The position numbers and the translations under genes were made by a program. DNA of 64,000 nt from Pseudomonadota bacterium (lineage in GTDB: Bacteria; Pseudomonadota; Alphaproteobacteria; Caulobacterales; Caulobacteraceae). Each line of letters begins with the position of its first letter. The stretch's first letter is position 1. Location: contig JAKBBV010000005.1 of the NCBI GenBank assembly GCA_021808285.1, forward strand, positions 30,360 to 94,359, written 5' to 3'. A model generated the notes under the pieces. That model ran no database searches. It was not told the origin of the DNA and worked only from the letters and a program-made list of their open reading frames with translations. Positions 25,521 through 36,045 of this stretch are shown piece after piece.

Positions 25521-26510
25521 ATGGCGCGCCGGAATCGCCTTGAAAACCCATCGAGAACCGGGTCTTTTTGTTCAAATAAATTGAACAAATGGAGCCTCGT
25601 TCTGCCTAGACCTTCGGAGTTCCGTACTGCGCCGAGCTTGGACCAGCTGGCCGTCTTCCTGGCCGTGGTCGAGGCGGGAGGGTTCGGCGCAGCCGCCCGG
25701 CGTCTGGGCCGCGCGGTCTCGGTCGTCAGCTATCAGATCGAGGGTTTGGAGCGGCGCCTGGGCCTCACCCTCTTCGCCCGCGGCGGAGCCCGACGTCCGG
25801 CGCTCACGCCCGCCGGCGCCGCCCTCGCCGCCGAGGCGCGCCAGATCGTTCAGGGACTGGACGCCCTGCTCGGCCGCGCCCAGGGCCTCAAGGATGGGCT
25901 GGAAGCCGAAGTGACCCTGGCCGTCGACCTTCTGCTCCCGCCGGAGCGCCTGGCCGAGGCGGCGCGCGCCTTTCAGGACGCCTTTCCCACGGTGCGCCTG
26001 CGCCTGATGGTGGAGGGCTTTGGGGCGGTGACGCGCCTGGTGGCTGAGCGGGAGGCGACGCTGGGGGTCTGTGGCGCCCAGGGCGAGATCCTTCCCGGCC
26101 TGGTGCGGGCGCCGGCCGGACATGTGGACCTGATTCCCGCGGCCGCGCCCGACCATCCCCTGGCTGGTCGGATCCCCTTGCGCGCCGGAGAGGCGCAAGA
26201 CCATCTGCAGATCGTTGTCAGCGACCGATCGCGCCTTAGCGAGGGCCGGGATTTCGGGGTCCTGGCGCACGAAACCTGGCGCGTCGCCGATCTCTCCACC
26301 AAACGGGCCCTGCTGCTGGCGGGGGTCGGATGGGGGAGCCTGCCCGAGCCCATGATCGCCGAGGATCTCGTCGCCGGGCGCCTGGTCCGGCTCGATCCGC
26401 CGGAGCTGGGGCCTGTGGCCTATCCGTTCATGGTCGTCCGCCGAGCCGACATCCCACCAGGCCCCGCCGGCCAGTGGCTCGCGGGGCGCTTTGCCGGGAC
26501 GGTGGGTTGA
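25521..26510 (+). CDS. LysR-family transcriptional regulator
   Basis: LysR-type regulator with the N-terminal winged helix (LDQLAVFLAVVEAGGFGAAARRLGRAVSVVSYQIEGLERRLG) and a C-terminal effector-binding domain. The start is uncertain. The only in-frame ATG that leaves room for a wrbA promoter is at 25521 (329 residues), but the inverted repeat at 25567-25589 would then be inside the gene. A TTG at 25581 or a CTG at 25602 (GGAG 7 nt upstream) would give about 302-309 residues, closer to the family norm. It is divergent from wrbA, the classic arrangement for a LysR regulator and its target. Confidence 0.85.
   Translation: MARRNRLENPSRTGSFCSNKLNKWSLVLPRPSEFRTAPSLDQLAVFLAVVEAGGFGAAARRLGRAVSVVSYQIEGLERRLGLTLFARGGARRPALTPAGAALAAEARQIVQGLDALLGRAQGLKDGLEAEVTLAVDLLLPPERLAEAARAFQDAFPTVRLRLMVEGFGAVTRLVAEREATLGVCGAQGEILPGLVRAPAGHVDLIPAAAPDHPLAGRIPLRAGEAQDHLQIVVSDRSRLSEGRDFGVLAHETWRVADLSTKRALLLAGVGWGSLPEPMIAEDLVAGRLVRLDPPELGPVAYPFMVVRRADIPPGPAGQWLAGRFAGTVG
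25567..25589. promoter_or_regulatory. Inverted repeat, probable LysR operator for wrbA
   Basis: TTTGTTCAA and TTGAACAAA form a perfect 9-bp inverted repeat around a 5-bp AT spacer. This is a strong LysR-type site (T-N11-A form) and stands out from the GC-rich surroundings. It lies about 95 bp upstream of the wrbA ATG and at the start of the LysR gene, so it could serve both activation of wrbA and autorepression. Confidence 0.65.
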
Positions 26511-26633
26511 ACGCAAGACGGCCGAGTCTGCCCGGGGTTGGCCGATAGACGAAGGTGAGGGACAAGGCCTCATGATTGCCGCATGCGCCCGCATCGCACC
26601 TCGGCTCGCCCGTTCCGGCGAGACCCGCTGTTG

Positions 26634-27710
26634 ATGCGGCGACGCTCGCTCCTGGCCGGCCTTGGCGCGGCGGCGGCGGGGATCTCCCTGGGAGGGCTCG
26701 ACGGCTGCGAGGCGCCCGTGGGGCGGGGGCGCAATGGCGAGGAGGCCCGTCTCAACCTCTACAACTGGGATACCTATGTCGGGGCCACGACCCTGCGGGA
26801 CTTCAGGGCGGCTACGGGCGTGGCCGTGAAGATGAGCCTTTACGCCACCAATGACGAGCTGTTCGCCCGCCTGGCCGACGGCAATCCCGGCTTTGACGTG
26901 ATCGTGCCCTCGAACGAATATGTCACCCGCCTGCGTCTCGCCGGGCTACTCCAGCCGCTCGACCTGGAGACGATCCCGAACCGGGTGAATATCCTGCCGA
27001 CCTTCCAGAATCCCGCCTTCGATCCCGGCCGTCGCTGGTCCATGCCCTATACCTGGCTGGTCCTGGGCCTGGGCTATCGCAAGTCGCGCATCGCCGGAGT
27101 TCCCGACAGCTGGAAATGGGTGTTCGACAGCGATCGCTATGCGGGGCGGATCGGCGTCTTTTCCGAGGCGGACGATCTGGTGCGCCTGGGGGCCATGTAC
27201 CTGGGTCACGCGCCGCGAGACCTTCCCACGCCAGTGATCGATCAGGTGGCGGCGATGCTCATCCACCAGAAGCCCGCCATCAAAGTTTTCCATCACGACG
27301 AGGGCCAGGACCTGCTGCTGGCGGGGGATATCGATATTGTGATGGAGTATAATGGCGACATCGCCCAGGTCATGGCCGAGGATCCGGATCTCGACTTCGT
27401 CATCCCGCGGGAGGGCAGCCTGCTGGATTCCGATTGTCTCGCCATTCCGACCGGGGCCCCGCGGCCGGACAACGCCCACGCCTTCATCAATTTTGTCCTC
27501 GGCGCCAAGGCGGGGGCGGAGATCGCCCAGACCATCCGCTATCCGACCCCCAACGGCGCGGCTCTTGAACTCATGGACGCCGCCTATCGCGACAATCCGG
27601 TGATCTTCCCTCCGCCCGCCGTCCTGGCGCGTTGCCAGTATGGCGAGTTCGAGGGGCTGGCCCGCTCGCGTCTCTACGACGAGACCCTGACGCGGATTCT
27701 GGTCTCGTGA
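26634..27710 (+). CDS. potD: Polyamine-type ABC transporter substrate-binding lipoprotein (PotD-like)
   Basis: A 358-residue PotD/PotF-family binding protein. The N-terminus has RRRSLLAGLGAAAAG and a lipobox ending in LDGC, so it is probably a Tat- or Sec-exported lipoprotein held in the periplasm. Family motifs are LNLYNWDTYVG, FDVIVPSNEYV, MPYTWLVLGLGY and VMEYNGDIAQVM. An upstream ATG at 26583 would add 17 residues; the signal-peptide layout favours 26634. The stop overlaps the permease GTG (GTGA). Spermidine or putrescine is the likely ligand by family; related proteins also bind other amines. Confidence 0.88.
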   Translation: MRRRSLLAGLGAAAAGISLGGLDGCEAPVGRGRNGEEARLNLYNWDTYVGATTLRDFRAATGVAVKMSLYATNDELFARLADGNPGFDVIVPSNEYVTRLRLAGLLQPLDLETIPNRVNILPTFQNPAFDPGRRWSMPYTWLVLGLGYRKSRIAGVPDSWKWVFDSDRYAGRIGVFSEADDLVRLGAMYLGHAPRDLPTPVIDQVAAMLIHQKPAIKVFHHDEGQDLLLAGDIDIVMEYNGDIAQVMAEDPDLDFVIPREGSLLDSDCLAIPTGAPRPDNAHAFINFVLGAKAGAEIAQTIRYPTPNGAALELMDAAYRDNPVIFPPPAVLARCQYGEFEGLARSRLYDETLTRILVS

Positions 27711-28621
27711 GCGCCGCCGAGAGCTTCGTTGCGGAGAGCCCGGCGCGCCGGCCCCGCCTGTTCGTTGCGCTGGGCCTGCCGCCAATGGCCTGGCTGGCCG
27801 TATTTTTTCTGGTTCCCATGGCTCTGCCGAGCGCCTTGAGCTTTGGCCAGAATGTCACCCTGACCCGGATTGCGGTGACCGGGAGCCTGGCCAACTATGC
27901 CCATACCCTGCAGCCGCTCTATCTGCGCATCCTCGCCAAGTCCCTGGCCATCGCGGCGGCGACGACGCTCGTCTGCGTTCTCGCGGGCTTTCCCACGGCG
28001 CTGGCCATCGCCTTCGCGCCGGCGAGGCGCAAGCCCTGGCTGTTGGCGCTCATCATGCTGCCGTTCTGGACCAACCTCCTGGTGCGGACCTTCGCCCTTA
28101 TGGCCGTGCTGCGTCCCGAGGGTTATCTGAACAAGGGGCTTGGGGTCCTCTGGCGCCTGATCCGCGCTCCGGCCGCTGCGCTCGGCTTCGCCGCGCCGCC
28201 GTTCCACCCCCTGGCCTTGATGAACACCGACGTCGCCGTCCTCATCGGCCTCGTCTATGTCAATCTGCCCTTCATGGTTCTGCCCCTCTATGCGGCGCTA
28301 GAGCGGATGGACCGGGGCCTGATCGAGGCGGCGCAGGACCTGGGGGCGCCCGCTCCGCGCGTCTTCGCCCGGGTCATCCTGCCCCTGGCCATGCCGGGCG
28401 TCGCCTCGGGCGTGATCCTCACCCTGATCCCGGCTCTGGGCAGCTATCTGACTCCCGATCTCCTGGGCGGACCCTCCAGTTTGATGATCGCCAATGTCAT
28501 CGAGCGCCAGTTCCATGCCGCGGACGACTGGCCCTTCGGCGCGGCGCTCTCCTTCGTCCTGATCCTCCTGACCTTCGTCGCCCTGGCGGCGCGCGGCGCG
28601 ATGCAGAGCCGACGCTCATGA
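27707..28621 (+). CDS. potB: Polyamine-type ABC transporter permease (PotB-like)
   Basis: A 304-residue inner-membrane permease with about six hydrophobic helices and the BPD_transp EAA loop (EAAQDLGAPAPRVFARVILPLAMPG) that docks to the ATPase. The GTG at 27707 overlaps the binding-protein stop, so the longer open frame is not used. It pairs with the next gene to form the heterodimeric membrane channel. Confidence 0.9.
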   Translation: MSAAESFVAESPARRPRLFVALGLPPMAWLAVFFLVPMALPSALSFGQNVTLTRIAVTGSLANYAHTLQPLYLRILAKSLAIAAATTLVCVLAGFPTALAIAFAPARRKPWLLALIMLPFWTNLLVRTFALMAVLRPEGYLNKGLGVLWRLIRAPAAALGFAAPPFHPLALMNTDVAVLIGLVYVNLPFMVLPLYAALERMDRGLIEAAQDLGAPAPRVFARVILPLAMPGVASGVILTLIPALGSYLTPDLLGGPSSLMIANVIERQFHAADDWPFGAALSFVLILLTFVALAARGAMQSRRS

Positions 28622-29432
28622 GGGCCGCCCGTCTCGTTTCGGCCCTGTGGCTGGTCGTCGTGGCCGTCTTCCTCTATGCGCCGCTGGCCGTCCTTGTGGC
28701 CTTCAGCTTCAATGACAGCCGCCGTGACATCGTCTGGCGAGGCTTCACCCTGAAATACTACGCCCAGGCGCTGGGCGACGCCGACCTCATCGCCGCCTTC
28801 GTCAACTCCCTGACCATCGCTCTCGCCTCCACCCTGGCCAGTCTCATACTGGGGACCCTGGCGGCGTTCTGGCTCTGGCGGTTCCGCTTCAAGGGACGGG
28901 CGGTGGCGGAGGCGGCCCTCGCCCTGCCCATCGCCGCGCCGGAGATCTGCATGGGCGTGGCCATGATGATGTTCTTCGGCCGTGTCCTCCCCTGGCCTGC
29001 CGAGGCGCCCTGGCCGCTCAATCTGGGCGCCATCGCCCTGTCGCACATCACCTTCGCCTTCAGTTTCGTGGCGGTGGTGGTGCGTGCGCGGCTAGGGAGC
29101 TTCGATTCCGACCTGGAGGCGGTGGCGCGCGATCTTGGCGCCACGACCTGGCGGGTCTTCCGCGAGATCCTCATGCCGCACCTCACCCCTGCGCTTGTGG
29201 CCGGAGGCCTTTTGGCCTTCACCCTCAGCCTGGACGACTTCGTCATCACCTTCTTCACCTCGGGACCCGATACGGTGACGTTTCCGGTCAAGGTCTATTC
29301 CATGGTCCGCTTCGCGGTGTCGCCAGAGATCAACGCCGCCTCCACCGTGCTCATGGCGCTCACCCTCCTGCTCACCGCGCTCGCCCTGCGCGTGCAGGGA
29401 GCCTCCGCACGCCTGGTGGGAGCCGTGGGGGC

Positions 29433-29436
<4 letters not shown>
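28618..29436 (+). CDS. potC: Polyamine-type ABC transporter permease (PotC-like)
   Basis: A 272-residue second permease. It has about six membrane helices, the family's early FSFNDSR motif, and the EAA loop EAVARDLGATTWRVFREILMPHLTPAL. The FTLSLDDFVITFFTSGP segment is characteristic of PotC/PotI. ATGA overlaps on both sides show translational coupling within the operon. Confidence 0.92.
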
Positions 29437-30472
<1,036 letters not shown>

Positions 30473-30476
<4 letters not shown>

Positions 30477-31231
30477 GCGGGACGATGCGACCTTTGATCG
30501 GCATCATCGCCTGCCATGTGCGCGCCGGCGCCGAGACCGCGCAGTCGGTAATCGATCGTTATGCCCAGGCGGCCATGCGCTTCGCCGACGCCGCTGCGGT
30601 TATCGTGCCCTCCGCTCCCGACGACCTCGATCCGCGCGAGGTCGCCGCGCGCCTGGACGGCCTGATGCTCACCGGCAGTCCTTCCAACGTCGATCCGCGC
30701 CGCTATGGCGAGGCCTTCGACCCCGACCACGGCCCGTATGACGCCGACCGGGACGCCACGGCCTTGGGGCTCATCGCCGCGATGATCGATCGGGGCCGGC
30801 CGGTCCTTGGGGTCTGCCGCGGCTTTCAGGAGGTCAATGTGGCGTTTGGCGGGACGCTCGACCGGCGCGTCAGCTCGCGGCCAGGGCGGCTCAAGCATCA
30901 CGCTCCGCCGGGCGCCGATCTGGACGCCCAGTTCAGCTTCGGCCACGAGGTCCATCTGACGCCGGGCGGCGTTCTGGCTAAGGCCTATGGACGTGAGACT
31001 CTGGCGGTGAATTCCGTGCATTTTCAGGGCGTGGAGCGGCTGGGCGAGGGGCTCACGGTGGAGGCGACGGCGCCCGACGGTGTCGTCGAGGCGGTCTTCG
31101 CCGCGCCCAACGGGGCCCAGGTCCTGGCCGTCCAGTGGCATCCCGAATGGCGCCCGGACCTGCACCCGATCTCCCAAACCCTGTTCGCGCTGTTCGGTCG
31201 CGCCCTTCGTGGCGAGCCGCTGGCGAGGTGA
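30473..31231 (+). CDS. puuD: Gamma-glutamyl-gamma-aminobutyrate hydrolase (PuuD-like)
   Basis: A 252-residue class I glutamine-amidotransferase-fold hydrolase of the peptidase C26 family. The nucleophile is Cys115 in LGVCRGFQEVN; the His-Glu pair is H223 and E225 in WHPEW. PuuD releases GABA from gamma-glutamyl-GABA in glutamylated-putrescine breakdown. Its ATGA overlap with the ABC ATPase places it in the transporter operon, which supports import and catabolism of a polyamine. The other puu genes (glutamyl-putrescine synthetase, oxidase) are not in the window. Confidence 0.88.
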
Positions 31232-31415
31232 GGCGGCCTGTCGCCGTCGCCCGTCGACCGTAGGGACCCTTCGAGGCGGTTCGCGGAGCCCCTATCGACG
31301 AAAGCGCGGAGGTTCCGCGACGCCGTCCTGGCCGGATTGCCGCCGCCGCCGCCTTCCGGTAGACAGCCTCCCTTCCGGTCGCCATGGCCCTAATAGTGTG
31401 AACCCCAGCGCCTCC

Positions 31416-32210
31416 ATGTCTGAAACGACACAAACGCCCGACGCCTCCATCAGTGGGGCGGCCTTGTTCTATTCGCGGCCAGAGCCCCTGAACGCCCAGA
31501 TGCACAGCAAGATCGGGCTCCGTAGGGTCGACAAGCCCTTCGTCTTCGCCGCCGGCAGTCAGGCCGTCCCGCTGACGGTGGGTGAGTTCGTCCCCGCCTC
31601 TTTGAGCTTTCCGATCATCTTCGCGGGCGAGAAAAAGCAACCGGTGGGCGTCATGGGTGTGCTCGCCAACGCCAACATGTTCATCAAGGAAGACGGTTTC
31701 TTCGAGCCGGGCTCCTATGTCCCCGCCTATATTCGGCGCTATCCCTTCGTTCTGGCCGCGAACGCCTCGCGCGAGAGCATGGTGGTGTGCATTGATCGCG
31801 ACGCGTCGATGCTGGGCGATCTTCCCGACCTTCCCTTCTTTGACGCCAAGGGCGAGGCGACGGAGTACACCAAGGGCTGCATCCAGTTCTGTAACGACTA
31901 TGAGATCGAAATCCGCCGGACCGAGTCCTTTGTCGAGCTGCTCGAGTCTCTGGACCTGTTTGAGACGCGGCGTTCAACCTACAAGCCCATGACGGCCGAA
32001 GGGGTCGAAGGGCCGGAACAGATCCTCGCTGAGTTCTGGGGCGTGTCGGAAGACAAGCTGAAGGCGCTGCCTGACGCCAAGCTGCGCGAACTGATGGATA
32101 ATGGCGCGCTGAAACAGATTTACGCGCATCTTCATTCCATCGGTCAGTTCGACAACCTGCTGTCTGTCGCCCTGCTCCGCCAGAACCAGGGCGTGACGGT
32201 TCGCCAATAG
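31416..32210 (+). CDS. SapC family protein
   Basis: A 264-residue protein of the SapC family. Signs are the N-terminal ALFYSRPEPLNAQMHSKIGL, FVFAAGSQAVPLTVGEFVPASLSFPIIF, SYVPAYIRRYPFVLA, and the acidic tail with YKPMTAEGVEGPEQILAEFWGVSE. The family name comes from an S-layer-linked gene in Campylobacter, but in alphaproteobacteria these genes usually lie near TonB receptors and the role is unknown. There is no signal peptide, so it is probably cytoplasmic. The ATG at 31416 is used because upstream residues are low-complexity and overlap the puuD end. It appears monocistronic. Confidence 0.85.
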   Translation: MSETTQTPDASISGAALFYSRPEPLNAQMHSKIGLRRVDKPFVFAAGSQAVPLTVGEFVPASLSFPIIFAGEKKQPVGVMGVLANANMFIKEDGFFEPGSYVPAYIRRYPFVLAANASRESMVVCIDRDASMLGDLPDLPFFDAKGEATEYTKGCIQFCNDYEIEIRRTESFVELLESLDLFETRRSTYKPMTAEGVEGPEQILAEFWGVSEDKLKALPDAKLRELMDNGALKQIYAHLHSIGQFDNLLSVALLRQNQGVTVRQ

Positions 32211-32421
32211 GCCGTCGCGGCGGGGCTACTTGAGCGACCGTCGAACTAAGGTAGGCGTCACGGATGTCCCCACGCACTGTGGACTGACGCCGTCATACTC
32301 CCTCTGGATGCGCCTATTGGCCCCCCGGACAGCTCCCACCCGGCGGACGGCGTTCTAGGAGCCAAGGGTCCGCCGCTGCGGAGGCCGGGCGGAACTGCGT
32401 CTCAGCGGTCGACTGACCCGT

Positions 32422-32814
32422 TCAGCGTGCGAAGACGCTGCGCGTCAGACAGGAGAACACCAGCCGGCCGGCGCCGTCGAGAAGGTCGTGCTGGGCGATG
32501 ACGATGCCCTTGCCCTCGCCGACGGGATCCTTGCCCATCACCGTCACCCGGGCGCGCAGGGTCTCGCCCGCGGGGGGATTGCGCGCCCACCTCAGGGCAT
32601 CCACACCCAGTCGCTTGGACTGCGGCCAGGCTTGATCCGCCTCGGACTCAAGCCGCGACCAGATGCTGAAAACCATGGCGTCCGGCGCGCCGTCGGCGGG
32701 GTCCCAGCCCGGCGCGAAGGCGGTCACGAAGGCGACCAGCTCGCGCTCAGAGACGACCATGGCGCCAAGGTGAGCCACGCGCCCGATCTCGATCTCATCA
32801 AATCCCCCGGGCAT
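32422..32814 (-). CDS. MaoC-like hotdog-fold protein
   Basis: A 130-residue single-hotdog protein resembling MaoC/(R)-hydratase-type dehydratases: MVVSERELVAFVTAFAPGWDP at the start, then LRWARNPPAGETLRARVTVMG and IVIAQHDLLDGAGRLVFSCLTRSVF. The catalytic Asp/His pair of true hydratases is not plain, so it could be a binding or thioesterase-like relative. AGGCGG precedes the ATG at 32814. It is divergent from the MFS transporter across a 384-bp gap. Confidence 0.7.
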   Translation of the reverse strand: MPGGFDEIEIGRVAHLGAMVVSERELVAFVTAFAPGWDPADGAPDAMVFSIWSRLESEADQAWPQSKRLGVDALRWARNPPAGETLRARVTVMGKDPVGEGKGIVIAQHDLLDGAGRLVFSCLTRSVFAR

Positions 32815-33198
32815 GTTTCCGCCTGTCCTCGTTGCGTGGGTCCTCGCGACATCAGGAAGAGCCTTGGGCCTAAAATCAAGCGCGGCGGGCGCACTTCTGA
32901 CAGAAGCGGAACCGTCCGGGCGAGACTGGACGGGGCGCGGATGTTCCCGCCGACGCGCGCCGTGGCGGCTCAGGGCCCAAGCGCGGTCGGCGTGACGGTG
33001 AGGGAGGCGTTGCAAGCCCTGCGAGAGGCGTTAGTCTTGTCAGACCATGACGGTTTGCGCACGCCTTAGAGTTTAGCGGCGGGCGCGGGGCGAAAGCCTG
33101 GCGCGCCCTGAGGCTTCACCCTCCACCCCGGGACTCCCGTGGTGGAACGCGATGTGTCGCGCCAGCGCCTTCAGGCGTGGCCTCCAAGGTCGTTCAGG
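32815..33198. other. Long intergenic region between hotdog gene and MFS gene
   Basis: 384 bp without a supported gene. It holds one GntR/FCD-like site, TTGTCAGACCA, at 33037-33047, which fits TNGTNNNACNA. The site lies about 150 bp before the transporter start. No regulator of that class is adjacent, so the site may be chance. I found no hairpin-plus-T-tract and no RNA gene. Confidence 0.35.
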
Positions 33199-34497
33199 AT
33201 GCCCTTCCGCTCAACTGCGCCGAAGCCCGGCGCTTATCTGGCGTTCATTTGTCTGAGCTTGAGTCTCGATTCCCTCGCTCAATCGATCTCGTTTCCATTC
33301 CTGCCCCGTCTCGCCCAGAGTCTTGTCGGGGGGGATCCCGTTGCCGGGGCGGGCTGGGTCGGATGGCTCGAGGTGGGATGGGCCTTGCCCCAGCTCCTGG
33401 CCGCGCCCCTGCTCGGGGCTCTTTCCGACCGGTATGGCCGACGTCCGGTTATCGTCGCCTCATTGTTCGGGGTCAGCGTTGAACTCCTCCTCAACGCCCT
33501 GGCGCCCGACATCGGATGGCTGCTCGTGGGGCGAATGCTGTGCGGAATGACATGCGGCGCCCAGGCCGCTTCGTTCGCCTATGTTGCGGACGTGACAGAT
33601 TCGGTGGAGCGCGCTCAGGCCTATGCCCTGGCGGGCGCAGCCCTGTGGGCCGGGGTGATCGTCGGCCCCGCGATCGGCGGGCTTCTCGCCCAGGTCGACC
33701 TTCGGACGCCCTTCTGGGCGGCGGCGGTGGTTGCGCTCCTGGCGGCCGCCTATGGCGTTATCGCCCTGCCTGAATCCCTGGCCTTACCGTCCCGGGCGCC
33801 GCTTCGTTGGCGCTCCGCAACCCCGCTTGGGGCGATGCGCCTCGTGTTCGGGACGCCAAGCCTTGCCTGTCTCGGCGGCGCCTTCCTGCTGAGCGCCCTG
33901 GCCTTCCAGGGCAAGGACAACATGCTCGCGCTCTACACCGCCTACCGGTACCATTGGACATCCTTGGACCTTGGTCTGTTCGTCACCGTCCTCGCCAGTG
34001 GCGGGCTGGTCGTCCAGGCTTATCTGGCCAGACGGGTTGTCGCCGCAATGGGTGAGACATCCGCCGTCCTCGCCGGACTTTGCCTGCAGGCCCTAGGGAT
34101 GGCCGTGATGGGGGCGGCGTCGACCGGAGAGGCGTTCGGCCTCGCCAATGTCCCGGCGGTGCTGGGCGCCCTTGCCGACCCCGCGCTTCGCGCTCTGATG
34201 TCGCAGGGCGCACCGGCCAGCGAGCAGGGCCGGTTGCAGGGCGGACTGGCGACGATCACGAGCGCCTCGGGAGTCATCGCGCCGGTCGCCTTCACGCAGA
34301 TTTTCGCCTGGTCGATCGGACAGCATGGGGCGAGGTGGGCAGGACTGACCCTCTTCATCGGGGCCATTCTCAGCACCCTCGCCCTTGGCTTCGTTATTCT
34401 GGAAAAGCACCGGCGGGGCGGCTGGGGTCGGCGCCTTCGACCCCGGCATCCCATTCAGCCGCAGGGGTCTCGCCCCAAACTCCATAACGACCGATGA
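33199..34497 (+). CDS. MFS transporter, TetA/multidrug-efflux type
   Basis: A 432-residue major facilitator with about 12 hydrophobic helices. Motif A, GALSDRYGRRPVIVASLFG, sits between helices 2 and 3; the motif C-like GVIVGPAIGGLLAQ is in helix 5, the antiporter mark of the drug:H+ family. The layout resembles TetA-like exporters (PYLxLCxxxLF-like start, RPFWxAA after helix 5). The ATG at 33199 starts the first helix after a short tail; an upstream GTG at 33139 is less likely. The exported compound is unknown and no TetR-type regulator is adjacent. Confidence 0.88.
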   Translation: MPFRSTAPKPGAYLAFICLSLSLDSLAQSISFPFLPRLAQSLVGGDPVAGAGWVGWLEVGWALPQLLAAPLLGALSDRYGRRPVIVASLFGVSVELLLNALAPDIGWLLVGRMLCGMTCGAQAASFAYVADVTDSVERAQAYALAGAALWAGVIVGPAIGGLLAQVDLRTPFWAAAVVALLAAAYGVIALPESLALPSRAPLRWRSATPLGAMRLVFGTPSLACLGGAFLLSALAFQGKDNMLALYTAYRYHWTSLDLGLFVTVLASGGLVVQAYLARRVVAAMGETSAVLAGLCLQALGMAVMGAASTGEAFGLANVPAVLGALADPALRALMSQGAPASEQGRLQGGLATITSASGVIAPVAFTQIFAWSIGQHGARWAGLTLFIGAILSTLALGFVILEKHRRGGWGRRLRPRHPIQPQGSRPKLHNDR

Positions 34498-34643
34498 GGC
34501 TCGAATGGCAGGGCTGCAATAGGCGCCTTACGGCTGGGCCCAAGGCGTCCGGGTCTCGGCTGAATTCCAGCCGCTGGCGGCCTTTTGGCGATCCCATGCG
34601 CCGATCTGAGCGTGGACCGACTGCGGTGACGAGCGCCGGACTC

Positions 34644-34664
34644 CCGGGGGGTTAATTTCCCCGG
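34644..34664. terminator. GC-rich hairpin after MFS gene
   Basis: CCGGGG (34644-34649) and CCCCGG (34659-34664) pair around the AT-rich loop GGTTAATTT. There is no T-run after it, and it lies about 150 bp past the MFS stop, so a terminator role is only possible. Confidence 0.3.
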
Positions 34665-34731
34665 CGCGCGGCGCTAAGGAGAGGGGCGCGGGGCGTCATG
34701 TCCCCCGGCCTCAAACCTCAAGGACCTGCCC

Positions 34732-36045
34732 ATGCACGGCCGCGTCAACTCCCTAGACGCTTTCTGGATGCCCTTCTCCAACAACCGGGCCTTCAAGGAG
34801 CATCCGCGCCTCTTCGTCGGGGCCAAGGATATGCACTATGTCACCCCCGACGGGCGTCAGGTGATCGACGGCACCTCGGGTCTTTGGTGCGTCAATGCTG
34901 GACACTGCCGCGCTCCCATCGTCGAGGCGATCCAGCGCCAGGCGGCGGAGATGGACTTCGGACCTAGCTTCCACCTTGGCCATCCCAAGGCGTTCGAGCT
35001 GGCGCGGCGTGTGGCCGATCTCTTCCCTGAGGGGATCGATCACGTCTTCTTCTGCAATTCCGGCTCCGAGGCGGTGGACAGCGCGCTCAAGATCGCCCTC
35101 GCCTATCAGAGGGCCATCGGCCAGGGCCAGCGCACGCGCCTGATCGGCCGCGAGCGCGGCTATCACGGGGTGGGCTTCGGCGGTGTCTCGGTGGGCGGCA
35201 TGGTCGCCAACCGCCGTCACTGGGGCCCGCTGCTGCCCGGCGTCGATCATCTGTGCCACACCCACGATCCGGCCAGCGGGACCTTCGTGCGCGGCCAGAG
35301 GGAGTCCGGGGCGGATCTCGCGGACGATCTGGAGCGTCTGGTGGGCCTGCACGGCGACACCATCGCCGCGGTGATCGTCGAGCCCATGGCCGGGTCCACC
35401 GGTGTGCTCGTTCCGCCCAAGGGCTATCTTGAGCGCCTGCGTGCGATCACCTCCAAGCACGGCATTCTCCTGATCTTCGACGAGGTCATCACCGGATTTG
35501 GGCGTCTTGGAGCCCCCACGGCCTCCGCCTATTTCGGCGTCACGCCCGATCTCATCACCTGCGCCAAGGGGCTGACCAACGCCGCCGTTCCCATGGGCGG
35601 AGTGGGGGTCAAGGGCGAGGTCCATGACGCCATCCTCGAAGCCGCGCCCCCCGGCATCGACCTCTTCCACGGCTATACCTACAGCGGCCATCCCCTGGCC
35701 TCGGCCGCCGGCTTGGCGACCCTGGACGTCTATGAGTCCGAGGGGCTGTTTGACCGCGCCAGGACCCACAGCCGACCCTTTGAGGATCTGGTGCACGGGC
35801 TCAAGGGCCTGCCCCATGTCATCGACATCCGCAACCTTGGTCTGGTCGCCGGAATCGAACTGGAGCCGCGCCCTGGCGCACCAGGCGCCCGGGCCATGGA
35901 GGCCTTCCAGAAGGCCTATGACACCGGCCTGTTGCTGCGCGTCACCGGCGACATCATCGCTCTCTCGCCGCCGCTGATCGCCGAACCGTCCCACCTCACC
36001 GAGATCGTCGAACGACTCGCGGACGTGCTCAGGACCGTGGCTTAA
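34732..36045 (+). CDS. Class III aminotransferase (omega-amino acid:pyruvate type)
   Basis: A 437-residue PLP-dependent transaminase. The PLP lysine is Lys279 in TCAKGLTNAAVPMGG, and the pyridine-N aspartate is Asp250 in LLIFDEVITGFGR. The N-terminal DAFWMPFSNNRAFKEHPR and SGLWCVNAGHCR are typical of beta-alanine/omega-amino acid:pyruvate aminotransferases. It moves an amino group from an omega-amino acid or diamine to pyruvate. AAGGA lies 7 nt before the ATG. It stands 3.5 kb from the polyamine ABC-puuD operon and could use GABA or putrescine from it, but this link is only by proximity. Confidence 0.9.
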   Translation: MHGRVNSLDAFWMPFSNNRAFKEHPRLFVGAKDMHYVTPDGRQVIDGTSGLWCVNAGHCRAPIVEAIQRQAAEMDFGPSFHLGHPKAFELARRVADLFPEGIDHVFFCNSGSEAVDSALKIALAYQRAIGQGQRTRLIGRERGYHGVGFGGVSVGGMVANRRHWGPLLPGVDHLCHTHDPASGTFVRGQRESGADLADDLERLVGLHGDTIAAVIVEPMAGSTGVLVPPKGYLERLRAITSKHGILLIFDEVITGFGRLGAPTASAYFGVTPDLITCAKGLTNAAVPMGGVGVKGEVHDAILEAAPPGIDLFHGYTYSGHPLASAAGLATLDVYESEGLFDRARTHSRPFEDLVHGLKGLPHVIDIRNLGLVAGIELEPRPGAPGARAMEAFQKAYDTGLLLRVTGDIIALSPPLIAEPSHLTEIVERLADVLRTVA

